16,751 nucleotides of DNA from Syntrophaceae bacterium UBA5744 (GCA_002419215.1 DIFQ01000076.1:1-16751); one strand, 5' to 3'. Numbered from the stretch's first letter, positions 1 to 8,310 are shown. Numbers and translations: made by a program. Notes: generated by a model from the sequence alone, not told the origin.

Positions 1-1036
1 CGGCCGTCTTGGCGGCCTTTGCGGCGGCGGCGTAGAGCGGCGCGCGCGTCAGCCAGTGGTCCTTGATGTCCTGGACGAGCTTCTTGGGCGAAAGCTCCTT
101 GCCCGTCAGGTAGGCCGGGCAGCCGTCCTGGCAGCGGCCGCAGCGCGTGCAGGCGTCGGAGTCGAAGATTTGCTTCCAGGTGAACTCCTCGAGCTTGCCC
201 ACGCCGAAGCTCTCGGCGTTCTCGAAGTCGCGGATGGGCTCGAGCTGGCCCACGGGCTTCAGGGTGGCCATGAACTGGTTGGCCGGCGAAGTCACGATGT
301 GCAGCAGCCTCGAGAAGGGGATGTAGGCGATGAAGCCGAAGGCCAGGAAGGCATGGCCCCACCAGAGGACCTTGTGGGAAATCTTGAGCGTGTCCACGTT
401 GATCCCGACGAAGAACTGGCCCACCATGTAGCCGATGAAGGACCACTTCTCGAAGTCGGAGTTGCCCGTGGCTACGATGCGGATCCCCTCGACGATGTAG
501 CCGGTCACCATGATGGAAAGGATCAGAATGAGCACGATGGCGTCGTCGGGCCGGTTGTCCGGTGTGCCCTTGTAGCCCAGCCGGTCGGGCTTCTTGATAT
601 AGCGCCGGTCGATCGCCAGGATGCAGCCCACGATGGCAAAGAGGCCGAATAGATCCATGATGAAGGAAAAGGCCAGATACCCTTTGCCGGGCAGGTGCAC
701 GCCCGTGTAGAACGAGGTGGCGTCAATGGCGGCTCCCCAGATCAGCACGAAAAATGCAAAGAAAATGAGACCGTGAATCAGGCCGGGATAGAAATCCCGC
801 CAGACGGAAAGCTGCAGGATGCCGTTTCTGAAAAGATTCTTGATGCGCTCCCCTCTGTTGTCATCCCGGACTTCGGCCTTCCCCATGGCCTTCCAGAGAT
901 CGAGACGCGTGTAGAGACCCCAGCCCAAGATGGCCAGGGCGATCAGCGCGAAGACATCGAGGGGGATCTGATAATTGACGGTATTCCAGAATACCTCCCT
1001 CCCCTCGTTGCCGGGTCCAAATGCCAAGTTTTGCAT
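1..1036 (-). CDS. EMO-type ETF:menaquinone oxidoreductase, membrane Fe-S/heme-b protein (N-terminal part)
   Basis: Partial: the first 345 residues are present and the gene runs off the window start. I translated it from the ATG at 1036-1034, which has GGAGGA eight bases upstream. Hydrophobic segments lie near residues 25-42, 84-102, 120-142, 166-186, 200-212 and 224-246. Membrane histidines (H88, H221, H228, H246) fit the heme-b-binding NarI-like fold. A soluble domain follows with the 4Fe-4S motif CTRCGRCQDGCP (C296, C299, C302, C306). The CCG (DUF224/HdrD-like) repeats expected in this family would lie beyond the window. Known family members pass electrons from reduced ETF to menaquinone during acyl-CoA oxidation in syntrophs and Geobacter-type bacteria. 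Its place downstream of etfBA supports the same role here. It is separated from etfA by 449 bp and a terminator-like hairpin, so it may have its own promoter. Other HdrD/DsrK-like membrane oxidoreductases are the alternative. Confidence 0.85.
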   Translation of the reverse strand, partial: MQNLAFGPGNEGREVFWNTVNYQIPLDVFALIALAILGWGLYTRLDLWKAMGKAEVRDDNRGERIKNLFRNGILQLSVWRDFYPGLIHGLIFFAFFVLIWGAAIDATSFYTGVHLPGKGYLAFSFIMDLFGLFAIVGCILAIDRRYIKKPDRLGYKGTPDNRPDDAIVLILILSIMVTGYIVEGIRIVATGNSDFEKWSFIGYMVGQFFVGINVDTLKISHKVLWWGHAFLAFGFIAYIPFSRLLHIVTSPANQFMATLKPVGQLEPIRDFENAESFGVGKLEEFTWKQIFDSDACTRCGRCQDGCPAYLTGKELSPKKLVQDIKDHWLTRAPLYAAAAKAAKTA

Positions 1037-1485
1037 ACGTCACGTCCTCCATTCCACTCTTCTGGTTGCAAAGCCCCCTGCTCCATGGGGCTTCCCGGTC
1101 AGGAAGGAGCCGGACAGGATTGCGCGCCTTCGTGCGCTCCCGGGGCGTGCGCCCCGCGCCGGTTCTCTGCCTCTCCCTCTCTCCTCTCCTCCCGCTGCGG
1201 TGTCCTGGGACCCCGGTTGCGGCTTTCATCCAACGATTCGCTGCTCCGTGCCTGCCGGCCGGAAACCTGTCGCCGCCCTTTTCGCTCTCTCCGTGCGATG
1301 GGGGTCGAATGTTTGCGGGGCGCTTCCGTCGGGGTGCATCCGGTGGAGATGGCTTTGTCGTGCGCTGGAAGAAAATCCGCGCAAACGGAGGCGCCCGGGG
1401 TGGCCGGGCAGAAAAGATTTCCTGTCAATTTAAAAATGATGGAGCGGGGCCGGCCCCGCGTGGAGGCCGGCCCCGCGTGATACCC
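1037..1485. other. 449-bp gap between etfA and the EMO-type gene; no gene recognised
   Basis: No reading frame here resembles a known protein, and overlapping frames in several directions look like high-GC noise. The gap is rich in hairpins: GCCCGG/CCGGGC at 1393-1409, CGGGGC/GCCCCG at 1141-1156, and a terminator-like stem at 1444-1476. A TTGACA match on the minus strand lies at 1423-1428, but I see no convincing -10 at the right distance. It probably holds the untranslated leader and promoter of the downstream gene. Confidence 0.4.
1432..1476 (-). terminator. Terminator-like hairpin after etfA
   Basis: On the minus strand a perfect 12-bp GC stem (1465-1476 with 1444-1455) and a 9-nt loop are followed, seven bases later, by five T (1432-1436). 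It starts ten bases after the etfA stop codon. The delayed T-run makes it less than ideal, so partial read-through into the EMO-type gene is possible. Confidence 0.6.
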
Positions 1486-2463
1486 TTACGCAAGAATCTT
1501 TTTCGCAGCTGCCGTCACTTCCGGCACGACCTTGAAGAGGTCGTCGACGATCCCGTAGTCCGCCCTCTGGAAGATGGGGGCCTCGGGGTCCTTGTTGATG
1601 GCGACGATGAACTTCGAGGAGCTCATGCCCGCCAGGTGCTGAATGGCGCCCGAAATACCGCAGGCGATGTAGAGGTTCGGCGAAACGGTCTTGCCCGTCT
1701 GGCCGACCTGGTCCGTCACGGGGCGCCAGCCGGCATCGACCGCCGCGCGCGACGCGCCGACGGCTGCGCCGAGAACCTTTGCAAGATCCTCGAGAATGTT
1801 GTAGTTCTCGGGGCCCTTCATGCCGCGGCCGCCGGAAACGATGATGTTGGCCTCGGTGAGCTCGATCTTGCCGCTCGTGTCCTTGGCGACCTCGGCAACC
1901 TTCGTCTTGAGCTGGCCCGCATCGAGTGCCGGGTCATACTTCTCGACGGCGCCGGCCTTGGCGTTCTCCACGATGGGGAACACGTTGGGGCGCAGCGTCG
2001 CCATGGCGGGGGTGGCCTCGAAGGCCACTTCGCCGAAGCACTTGCCCGCGTACATGGGCCGCACGGCGATGAGCTTTCCGCCCTCGATCTTGAGGCCGGT
2101 GCAGTCCGTGGCCAGCCCGGTGGCCAGCTTGCCCACGAGCCTTGCCGAAAGGTCCTTGCCCTGGACCGAGGCGGCCATGAGCAGGATTGCAGGGTCCTTC
2201 TCCTTCACGATCTTGGCTACCGCCGCCGCGTGAGCGTCCGTCGTGTAGGGGTCTAGGGCGGCGTTGTCGGCCACGTAAACCTTGTCGACGCCGTACTTGC
2301 CCAGCTCGGCGGCCTTGCCTTCGATGCCGGAGCCGCACAGGACGGCGCAAACCTCGTCACCCAGCTCATCGGCCAGTTTGCGGGCCGCGCTGGCTATCTC
2401 ATAGCTCACCTTGCGGTAAGCTCCGTCTCTCACTTCTGCAACGATCCATACACCTTTTGCCAT
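1486..2463 (-). CDS. etfA: Electron transfer flavoprotein, alpha subunit
   Basis: 325 residues, full length for EtfA. With EtfB it forms a soluble FAD/AMP heterodimer that takes electrons from acyl-CoA dehydrogenases and passes them to a membrane quinone reductase. The C-terminal FAD domain is clear: SGGRG (210-214), GASRAAVDAGW (236-246), QVGQTGKTVSP (252-262) and the EtfA signature CGISGAIQHLAGM (268-280), followed by NKDPEAPIF (290-298) and ADYGIV (301-306). The ATG is preceded by AGGAGGAGG. The etfB stop codon lies only 22 bp upstream, so the two are co-transcribed. A nearby acyl-CoA dehydrogenase is not present, so the electron donor is inferred. Confidence 0.96.
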   Translation of the reverse strand: MAKGVWIVAEVRDGAYRKVSYEIASAARKLADELGDEVCAVLCGSGIEGKAAELGKYGVDKVYVADNAALDPYTTDAHAAAVAKIVKEKDPAILLMAASVQGKDLSARLVGKLATGLATDCTGLKIEGGKLIAVRPMYAGKCFGEVAFEATPAMATLRPNVFPIVENAKAGAVEKYDPALDAGQLKTKVAEVAKDTSGKIELTEANIIVSGGRGMKGPENYNILEDLAKVLGAAVGASRAAVDAGWRPVTDQVGQTGKTVSPNLYIACGISGAIQHLAGMSSSKFIVAINKDPEAPIFQRADYGIVDDLFKVVPEVTAAAKKILA

Positions 2464-2485
2464 GGTTCGGTACCTCCTCCTTTCC

Positions 2486-3256
2486 TTAGATCACTTTCGC
2501 CTCTTCCCGCAGCAGCTTCACGAGCTCCTGAGCCTTCAGTGCCGGATCATCACCCTGGAGGATCTTTCCGGGAGCTCTTGCCGGAGGCGGTACGGTCTTG
2601 GCAACCTTTGCCTTGGCGGCAGCGGCTACGCCGATGGCCGCCGCGTTCTTCACGTCGACGGGCTTCTTCTTGGCCTTCATGATGCCGGGCAGAGATGCGT
2701 AGCGCGGCTCGTTGAGCCCCTTCTGCGTCGTGATGACACAGGGCAGGCTCGTCTCGATCGTCATCATGGCGCCCTCGATGGCTTTCTGGGCCTTCACGGC
2801 CGTGCCGGCGATCTCGAGCTTCAATGCGAGTGTGACCGAGGGGATCCCCAGCAGTTCGGCCAGAACGGAGCCGACCTGGCCGACATCGCCGTCAATGGCC
2901 CGCTGGCCGCAGAAGATGATGTCGTGGGGAAGCGTCTTGATGACGGCGGCCAGCGCCTGGGCCGTCGTGTAGGCATCGGCGCCGTTGAGGGACGGGTCGT
3001 CGATGTGGACGCCCTTCTCGGCCCCCATGGCCAGCGCGGTGCGGATGGTTTCCATGGTCCTCGCGGGACCGACGGAGACGATCGTCACATCCCCGCCCAA
3101 CTTTTCCTTCAGCTTCAGCGCCTCTTCCACGCCGAATTCGTCGTAGGGGTTCATAACCCACTTGATCCCGTCCTCTACGATGCCTGATCCGTCGGGTTTG
3201 ACCTTGATCAGGGTTTCCGTGTCCGGAACCTGCTTCACGCATGCAATGATGTTCAC
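2486..3256 (-). CDS. etfB: Electron transfer flavoprotein, beta subunit
   Basis: 256 residues from a GTG start at 3256-3254, chosen because AAAGGAGG lies five bases upstream and EtfB proteins begin with a short strand followed by KQVPDT (8-13). An in-frame ATG further upstream would add 23 residues with no family support. Visible motifs are NPYDE (36-40), AMGAEKGVHI (76-85), the nucleotide-binding loop CGQRAIDGDVGQVG (116-129) and the EtfB signature around NEPRYASLPGIMKAKKKP (182-199). The loop DGDVGQVG resembles the D-G-D-x-x-Q-V-G motif that holds the second flavin in bifurcating ETFs, but the sequence alone does not decide between AMP and a second FAD. The gene lies between acs and etfA on the same strand. 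Confidence 0.96.
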   Translation of the reverse strand: MNIIACVKQVPDTETLIKVKPDGSGIVEDGIKWVMNPYDEFGVEEALKLKEKLGGDVTIVSVGPARTMETIRTALAMGAEKGVHIDDPSLNGADAYTTAQALAAVIKTLPHDIIFCGQRAIDGDVGQVGSVLAELLGIPSVTLALKLEIAGTAVKAQKAIEGAMMTIETSLPCVITTQKGLNEPRYASLPGIMKAKKKPVDVKNAAAIGVAAAAKAKVAKTVPPPARAPGKILQGDDPALKAQELVKLLREEAKVI

Positions 3257-3287
3257 AGCTGCCTCCTTTCTTCGGACGCAAACCGCC

Positions 3288-3307
3288 GGGCTGCCTTCCG
3301 GCAGCCC
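3288..3307 (-). other. Stem-loop in the etfB 5' region
   Basis: Perfect 8-bp stem GGGCTGCC/GGCAGCCC with a four-base loop (3296-3299), ending 31 bases upstream of the etfB GTG. No T-run follows on the minus strand, so it looks like a leader or mRNA-stability hairpin and not a terminator. Confidence 0.5.
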
Positions 3308-3329
3308 GACGATCCGCGGACCCACAAGT

Positions 3330-3358
3330 GTTATATTCTCCTGGCATCCGGCTCCGGC
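3330..3358 (-). promoter_or_regulatory. etfB: Weak candidate promoter for etfBA
   Basis: Minus-strand TATAAC (3335-3330) is a five-of-six match to a sigma-70 -10 box. The sequence 17 bases upstream (3358-3353) is a poor -35. If it is not used, etfBA would be read from the acs promoter, since I see no clear terminator after acs. Confidence 0.3.
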
Positions 3359-3387
3359 ATCGAACGGCTGAAATCCTCTCTCCCTCT

Positions 3388-3422
3388 CCGCCTTATGCCT
3401 TAAGCCTTTTGCCTTACGCCTT
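3388..3422. repeat. Heptad array 1 (GCCTT-type), five 7-bp units
   Basis: Units ccgcctt, atgcctt, aagcctt, ttgcctt, acgcctt in strict 7-bp phase, with a constant gcctt and two variable bases. It starts five bases after the acs stop codon. Confidence 0.8.
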
Positions 3423-3427
3423 CTTTG

Positions 3428-5389
<1,962 letters not shown>

Positions 5390-5487
5390 CTGCACTCCAC
5401 CTCCATTTGAACTTTTGTTTTCGTTGTTATTCCAGGGAGAACCTTCCCGGTATCGAAACACCCTGCCCGCAGGCCGGGTCTTCTGGC

Positions 5488-5591
5488 CGGGTAGCGCCCG
5501 GAAAAAGCCCCCTGCCCGCACGGGACAGGCAGGGAATCCGGCAGAAGCGCCACCGGGTTGGCGAGTGCGCCCTCCTGAATGGAAAAGGCGC
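5488..5591 (-). promoter_or_regulatory. acs: Highly structured acs 5' UTR with an attenuator-like hairpin
   Basis: The predicted acs leader is about 237 nt. It contains a series of hairpins on the minus strand: GCGCC/GGCGC (5587-5591 with 5567-5571), CGCCA/TGGCG (5559-5563 with 5548-5552), CCTGTCCC GTGC GGGCAGG (5529-5511, one bulge) followed by GGGC and five T (5506-5502), then CCGGG/CCCGG (5502-5488). The third hairpin with its T-run could act as an attenuator. No known riboswitch family was recognised. Confidence 0.35.
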
Positions 5592-5632
5592 GTGAAGTTA
5601 CTCCCTTGTACCCCTCTCTGAAAAGCCGCCGG

Positions 5633-5662
5633 AGTATAAGATTAGAGGTCTTTTTTTGTCAA
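5633..5662 (-). promoter_or_regulatory. acs: Sigma-70-type promoter for acs
   Basis: Perfect -35 TTGACA (5662-5657), 18-bp spacer, -10 TATACT (5638-5633; five of six). The predicted start is near 5626, giving a leader of about 237 nt before the acs ATG. The surrounding 5640-5850 stretch is much more AT-rich than the rest of the window. Confidence 0.75.
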
Positions 5663-5731
5663 GCAAAAAGTGGTTTATTTTACCGGATTTTACAGGCAGA
5701 AGCGTTGCAAAAAAACCTCGGTCCGGAATGT

Positions 5732-5751
5732 GTGTGTTTTTTTCAACACAC
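5732..5751. promoter_or_regulatory. GTGTGT/ACACAC inverted repeat, possible activator site
   Basis: A 6-bp inverted repeat with an 8-bp T-rich spacer, about 150 bp upstream of the sigma-54-type start. That is a usual distance for an enhancer-binding activator, but the repeat is short and simple, so this is only a suggestion. Confidence 0.2.
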
Positions 5752-5818
5752 CTTCAGTGGTCTCCATGGGGTCGAATTTATCCGCCGGGACGAGTTAAAT
5801 AATAAAATAATTCAAATA

Positions 5819-5831
5819 TATCAAATAGTTA
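5819..5831 (+). promoter_or_regulatory. IHF-type binding site
   Basis: TATCAAATAGTTA matches the classical IHF consensus WATCAANNNNTTR at every position and sits in an AT-rich tract. It lies about 55-67 bp upstream of the start predicted from the sigma-54-type site, where IHF normally bends DNA at such promoters. Confidence 0.45.
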
Positions 5832-5859
5832 AAATCATTTCAGCCCCATAAAACACCGG

Positions 5860-5875
5860 TGGTATGGGAATTGCT
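5860..5875 (+). promoter_or_regulatory. Sigma-54 (RpoN) -24/-12 promoter toward the porin
   Basis: TGGTATGGGAATTGCT has the invariant GG-N10-GC spacing and fits TGGCACG-N4-TTGCW at all but two fixed positions. The start would be near 5886, about 310 nt before the porin ATG. The IHF-like site upstream strengthens the call. Confidence 0.55.
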
Positions 5876-5893
5876 CAATGGGGAAGCATCCGG

Positions 5894-5909
5894 CCCGCTT
5901 CGGAGCGGG
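5894..5909 (+). other. Hairpin just downstream of the sigma-54-type start
   Basis: CCCGCT TCGG AGCGGG, a 6-bp stem with a tetraloop. It would lie at about +9 to +24 of the RpoN-dependent transcript. Confidence 0.4.
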
Positions 5910-5982
5910 AAGGTTGCGTGTCGTGCCGGCCGCGCAAGGCGCCCAGGGGTATCGGGACCGCGGCGCGGGCGGCAGAAAATGC

Positions 5983-6011
5983 TTGACATGGCTTGATGGC
6001 GATGCTAGTTC
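5983..6011 (+). promoter_or_regulatory. Sigma-70-type promoter for the porin
   Basis: Perfect -35 TTGACA (5983-5988), 17-bp spacer and TAGTTC (6006-6011) preceded by TGC, an extended -10. The hexamer itself is weak. The predicted start is near 6018, just before a run of hairpins. Confidence 0.5.
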
Positions 6012-6023
6012 TTTTCGCTAAAA

Positions 6024-6160
6024 ACAGGGGGGGCACTATGCCCCGTGAAAGGGGGTGACGGGCAAAGGTGTTGCGGCTTCGGGGAAGGTGAGCGAAACCA
6101 TCCCGTAGCCGGCGGCCCCAGGGCCGCCAGACTGATGTCCGCCGGGCGATTCCCGGGGAT
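6024..6160 (+). ncRNA. Structured leader RNA of the porin, riboswitch-like; family not recognised
   Basis: Consecutive hairpins fill the leader. GGGGC ACTAT GCCCC (6030-6044) competes for the same CCCC with GGGG at 6051-6054 and with ACGGG at 6058-6062. An interrupted long stem, GGCT..GGGGA..GGT with ACC..TCCC..AGCC, spans 6075-6110. GGCGGC/GCCGCC spans 6111-6128 and CCGGG/CCCGG spans 6142-6156. The mutually exclusive pairings of the first segment look like a switch. Fragments recall cobalamin (AGaCtGATgtCC) and cyclic-dinucleotide riboswitches, but neither core is complete. It ends about 30 nt before the porin ribosome binding site. Confidence 0.4.
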
Positions 6161-6196
6161 GTCCAACAATCCTTAAAACACTATGAGGAGGAGAAA

Positions 6197-7594
6197 ATGA
6201 AGAAGCTTTTAATCGGTTTCCTCGCTGTCGGCCTGATCATGAGCTTTGCAATGACGGCCTCCGCTCAGCCGAACATCAAGGCGAGCGGCCAGATGTACGT
6301 CTACGGCACCTACGTTGACAACAATACCCTTCTGAAAGAAGGAAGCTCCCGCGCTAACATCGCGAACCGGATGAGAATTCAGTTCGAGATCCAGGTGCAG
6401 GAAGGCCTGAAGCTGACGACCCGCTTCGACGCCCTGGAAAGGGTTTGGGGCGAGCAGAATGTGGCCGCGGCCCCCAGCCCCGGTTCCTCGGGTTGGACCG
6501 GCGGCGCTGCGGCGGCGACCGAGCGCAACATCTCCTGGGAGCGCGCCTACGTGACCTTCAACGCGCTCTACGGCGTGTTTGATGTGGGCTACCAGCAGTC
6601 CCGCGTTTGGGGAACCTGCGCGTTCTGCGACGACTACGATTCCGACGCCGGGATCCACTACCGCTACATGGCGGGCCCCTGGACCCTCGGTCTCGAGTAC
6701 GAGAAGAGGGCCGATACCGGGTTCTCCGGTGAGGGCAGCGGCCAGGGCGGCGCACAGCTTGGCGGCACCGACAAAGACCATGACGTGTATCACATCTACG
6801 GGATCTACCGCTGGGCTACGGGCCAGGCGGGCCTCCGCTATGAGTTGGACCGCGACGCAACCGGCGGCAAGTTCAACGCCGGCGGCGCGGGCGTGACCCG
6901 TGTTGCCCCTTACGGCACGGCGGGTCTCAACTCCGTGGAGTGGGTCTCCACGTTCCATGAATTCGCCCCCTACGTCCAGTGGATCTCCGGTCCCTTCTCC
7001 ATCGAGGCCGAGTTCCGCTATGTCTACGGCACGACGGACTACAACACCGGGACGGACGTGGACCGCAAGGGCTGGTCTCTGTACTTGAATCCCAAGTACA
7101 CAATGGGCGCCTTCTACGGCGGCCTCGAGTTTGCCTGGATCACCGGTGACGATCCCAACTCGCTCGACGAGAACGAGTCGGGCGTCATGGGCGGTCAGGC
7201 ATGGGATCCGATGCTTATGTACGGCAACTACTGGTTCAGCAAGCACCAGGGTATCCTGGGCGTCGGCTCCCCCGGTGGTGCGGCATCGGCCGGTGGCGGC
7301 AGCGAGACGAACGTGCATCTGTTCAAGCCCTATATCGGCTGGAAGATCAATCCCCAGCTCGAGATCGTGGCCCAGTATGCATTCCTTTATGCCGACGAGA
7401 AGCCGTCAGGATACCTCGATGACGAATACGGCAAGGAATTCGACATCTACGCGACCTACAAGCTTTACAACAACCTGAGCTACACGGTGGGCTTCGGCTA
7501 CTTCTGGACCGGCGATTACTTCAAGGGCACCAATGCAGCCGCCAGCCTGGACGACAACTTCATTGTCATGAACGCCCTGAACTTCTCGTTCTAA
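6197..7594 (+). CDS. Outer-membrane beta-barrel porin
   Basis: 465 residues with a clear Sec signal peptide: MKKLL, a hydrophobic core, and probable cleavage after ASA at residue 23. The mature part alternates short aromatic strands and Gly/Asp-rich loops, for example GYFWTGDYF near the end. The last residues are NALNFSF, the aromatic C-terminal strand that the BAM machinery recognises. AGGAGGAG precedes the ATG by a few bases. It probably lets small solutes pass the outer membrane; the substrate cannot be read from sequence. A CAFC pair in the first third may form a loop disulfide. It is a single-gene unit with its own complex control region and a strong terminator. Similar porins of unknown specificity are common in Desulfobacterota. 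Confidence 0.88.
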   Translation: MKKLLIGFLAVGLIMSFAMTASAQPNIKASGQMYVYGTYVDNNTLLKEGSSRANIANRMRIQFEIQVQEGLKLTTRFDALERVWGEQNVAAAPSPGSSGWTGGAAAATERNISWERAYVTFNALYGVFDVGYQQSRVWGTCAFCDDYDSDAGIHYRYMAGPWTLGLEYEKRADTGFSGEGSGQGGAQLGGTDKDHDVYHIYGIYRWATGQAGLRYELDRDATGGKFNAGGAGVTRVAPYGTAGLNSVEWVSTFHEFAPYVQWISGPFSIEAEFRYVYGTTDYNTGTDVDRKGWSLYLNPKYTMGAFYGGLEFAWITGDDPNSLDENESGVMGGQAWDPMLMYGNYWFSKHQGILGVGSPGGAASAGGGSETNVHLFKPYIGWKINPQLEIVAQYAFLYADEKPSGYLDDEYGKEFDIYATYKLYNNLSYTVGFGYFWTGDYFKGTNAAASLDDNFIVMNALNFSF

Positions 7595-7621
7595 GCGTCC
7601 ATAACAACGTTGTTTGACAAC

Positions 7622-7656
7622 AAAGACCCCCGGGGGGTATGCCCCCGGGGGTCTTT
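7622..7656 (+). terminator. Strong intrinsic terminator after the porin
   Basis: Perfect 15-bp stem (7622-7636 with 7642-7656), a five-base loop, and TCTTT at the 3' end followed by CATTT. It starts 27 bases after the porin stop codon. The symmetry means it could also work on the other strand. Confidence 0.85.
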
Positions 7657-7722
7657 CATTTGCAGGCAGGCTGTGACCGGGAGCGCCCGCCGATCCCTGT
7701 TCATCTCATGCAACAAGACAAC

Positions 7723-7754
7723 GAAGATCGGAAGAGCAGAAGTGAGGAAGAGCG
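7723..7754. repeat. Octad array, GAAG-N4, four units
   Basis: gaagatcg, gaagagca, gaagtgag, gaagagcg in strict 8-bp phase. It is followed 29 bp later by an inverted CTTC-N4 array. Confidence 0.7.
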
Positions 7755-7783
7755 GATCAAAAAAAGATTTCGTCCCCTCCGAT

Positions 7784-7815
7784 CTTCCGCGCTTCATAAC
7801 TTCCTCACTTCGTAA
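7784..7815. repeat. Inverted octad array, CTTC-N4, four units
   Basis: cttccgcg, cttcataa, cttcctca, cttcgtaa, again in 8-bp phase and inverted relative to 7723-7754. The 12-mer GAAGTGAGGAAG at 7739-7750 has its exact reverse complement at 7800-7811. Confidence 0.7.
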
Positions 7816-7887
7816 TATTATGAGGGTACCCCGCACACAGGCATTGATGAGCAGCCTGTCCCTTGCAAACGATTGCCACGAATCGGC

Positions 7888-7916
7888 TTGACAAGAGCCG
7901 AGGGGTGAGACATATT
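7888..7916 (+). promoter_or_regulatory. Sigma-70-type promoter for the fmdB-like gene (and hflX)
   Basis: Perfect -35 TTGACA (7888-7893), 17-bp spacer, -10 CATATT (7911-7916; four of six). The predicted start near 7923 gives a leader of about 110 nt that contains two heptad arrays. Confidence 0.6.
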
Positions 7917-7923
7917 TACGCCA

Positions 7924-7965
7924 AATGGCAAAGGGCATGGGCGTATGGCGCAAGGTGAACAGGGA
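7924..7965. repeat. Heptad array 2, degenerate GG-centred, six units
   Basis: aatggca, aagggca, tgggcgt, atggcgc, aaggtga, acaggga keep a GG at the same place every 7 bp. It is the most degenerate of the arrays and reads as the inverse of the GCCTT type. Confidence 0.5.
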
Positions 7966-7980
7966 GCGAATCCCTTTCCG

Positions 7981-8008
7981 GCCACAAGCCACAAGCCACA
8001 AGCCACAA
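7981..8008. repeat. Heptad array 3, GCCACAA x4, perfect
   Basis: Four identical 7-bp units immediately upstream of the hairpin that covers the fmdB ribosome binding site. Confidence 0.9.
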
Positions 8009-8012
8009 GAAC

Positions 8013-8031
8013 AAAACGCCGGAGGCGTTTT
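8013..8031 (+). promoter_or_regulatory. Hairpin hiding the fmdB-like ribosome binding site
   Basis: AAAACGCC GGA GGCGTTTT is a perfect 8-bp inverted repeat ending on the base before the ATG. The only Shine-Dalgarno sequence, GGAGG (8021-8025), lies in the loop and 3' arm, so folding would limit ribosome access. Confidence 0.6.
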
Positions 8032-8235
8032 ATGCCCTTATACGATTACGAATGCGTAAAATGCGCTCACGTCTTCGAGGTCTTCCACAAGATCGACGAA
8101 GTGATCGATGATCTGGCCTGCCCGAAATGCAAGGCAAAAGGGCCTCGAAAGCTCGTCTCGCAGTTCAAGACCAACCAATGGTCCCAGTTCCTCGACACGA
8201 TGGAGCGCAAGATCAGCCCGCACAAATTCAAGTGA
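8032..8235 (+). CDS. FmdB-family zinc-ribbon protein
   Basis: 67 residues from the ATG at 8032, which gives the family's characteristic start MPLYDYEC; upstream in-frame codons run through the repeat arrays. Two CxxC knuckles, C8-x2-C11 and C30-PK-C33, form a zinc ribbon. The C-terminal half is polar (QFKTNQWSQFLDTMERKI) with no membrane segment. FmdB-type proteins are small putative regulators first noted near formamidase and found widely in anaerobes; their true function is not settled. It probably shares a transcript with hflX 155 bp downstream. Its stop codon lies inside a hairpin. Confidence 0.85.
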   Translation: MPLYDYECVKCAHVFEVFHKIDEVIDDLACPKCKAKGPRKLVSQFKTNQWSQFLDTMERKISPHKFK

Positions 8236-8250
8236 GGCCGAAGGCCTCAC
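8232..8250 (+). other. Hairpin containing the fmdB stop codon
   Basis: GTGAGGCC GAA GGCCTCAC, a perfect 8-bp stem with a three-base loop; the TGA (8233-8235) is in the 5' arm. No T-run follows, so it is more likely an mRNA 3'-end or processing structure than a terminator. Confidence 0.5.
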
Positions 8251-8251
8251 G

Positions 8252-8279
8252 GGCTTCAGGCTTCAGGCTACAGGCTTCG
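8252..8279. repeat. Heptad array 4, GGCTTCA-type, four units
   Basis: ggcttca, ggcttca, ggctaca, ggcttcg. The same unit family occurs at 14569-14613 and 16051-16078. Confidence 0.8.
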
Positions 8280-8310
8280 GGAAGAAGTTAAGGATTGTTT
8301 CCTCTTCCCC

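Noticed and set aside
1099..1428. A 109-codon minus-strand frame between etfA and the EMO-type gene as a small protein.
   Set aside because: Arg/Pro/Ala-rich composition with no motif, no ribosome binding site seen, and overlapping frames of equal length on the other strand.
3257..3325. A longer EtfB beginning with the ATG at 3325.
   Set aside because: The extension runs through a perfect hairpin and has no family support; the GTG at 3256 has an excellent ribosome binding site.
6024..6160. Naming the porin leader a cobalamin or c-di-GMP riboswitch.
   Set aside because: Only fragments of each consensus are present; the B12 box lacks a base and the GEMM core has insertions. Reported as an unassigned structured RNA.
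7725..7737. Thirteen-base exact match to the common Illumina adapter start (AGATCGGAAGAGC), suggesting an assembly artefact.
   Set aside because: It falls inside a GAAG-N4 array with strict 8-bp phase, which is matched by an inverted array 50 bp on. The repeat explains it better, though read mapping across 7700-7820 would settle it.
7595..8031. Small genes in the gap after the porin.
   Set aside because: Candidate frames run across the terminator, the octad arrays and the promoter; none has a recognisable product.
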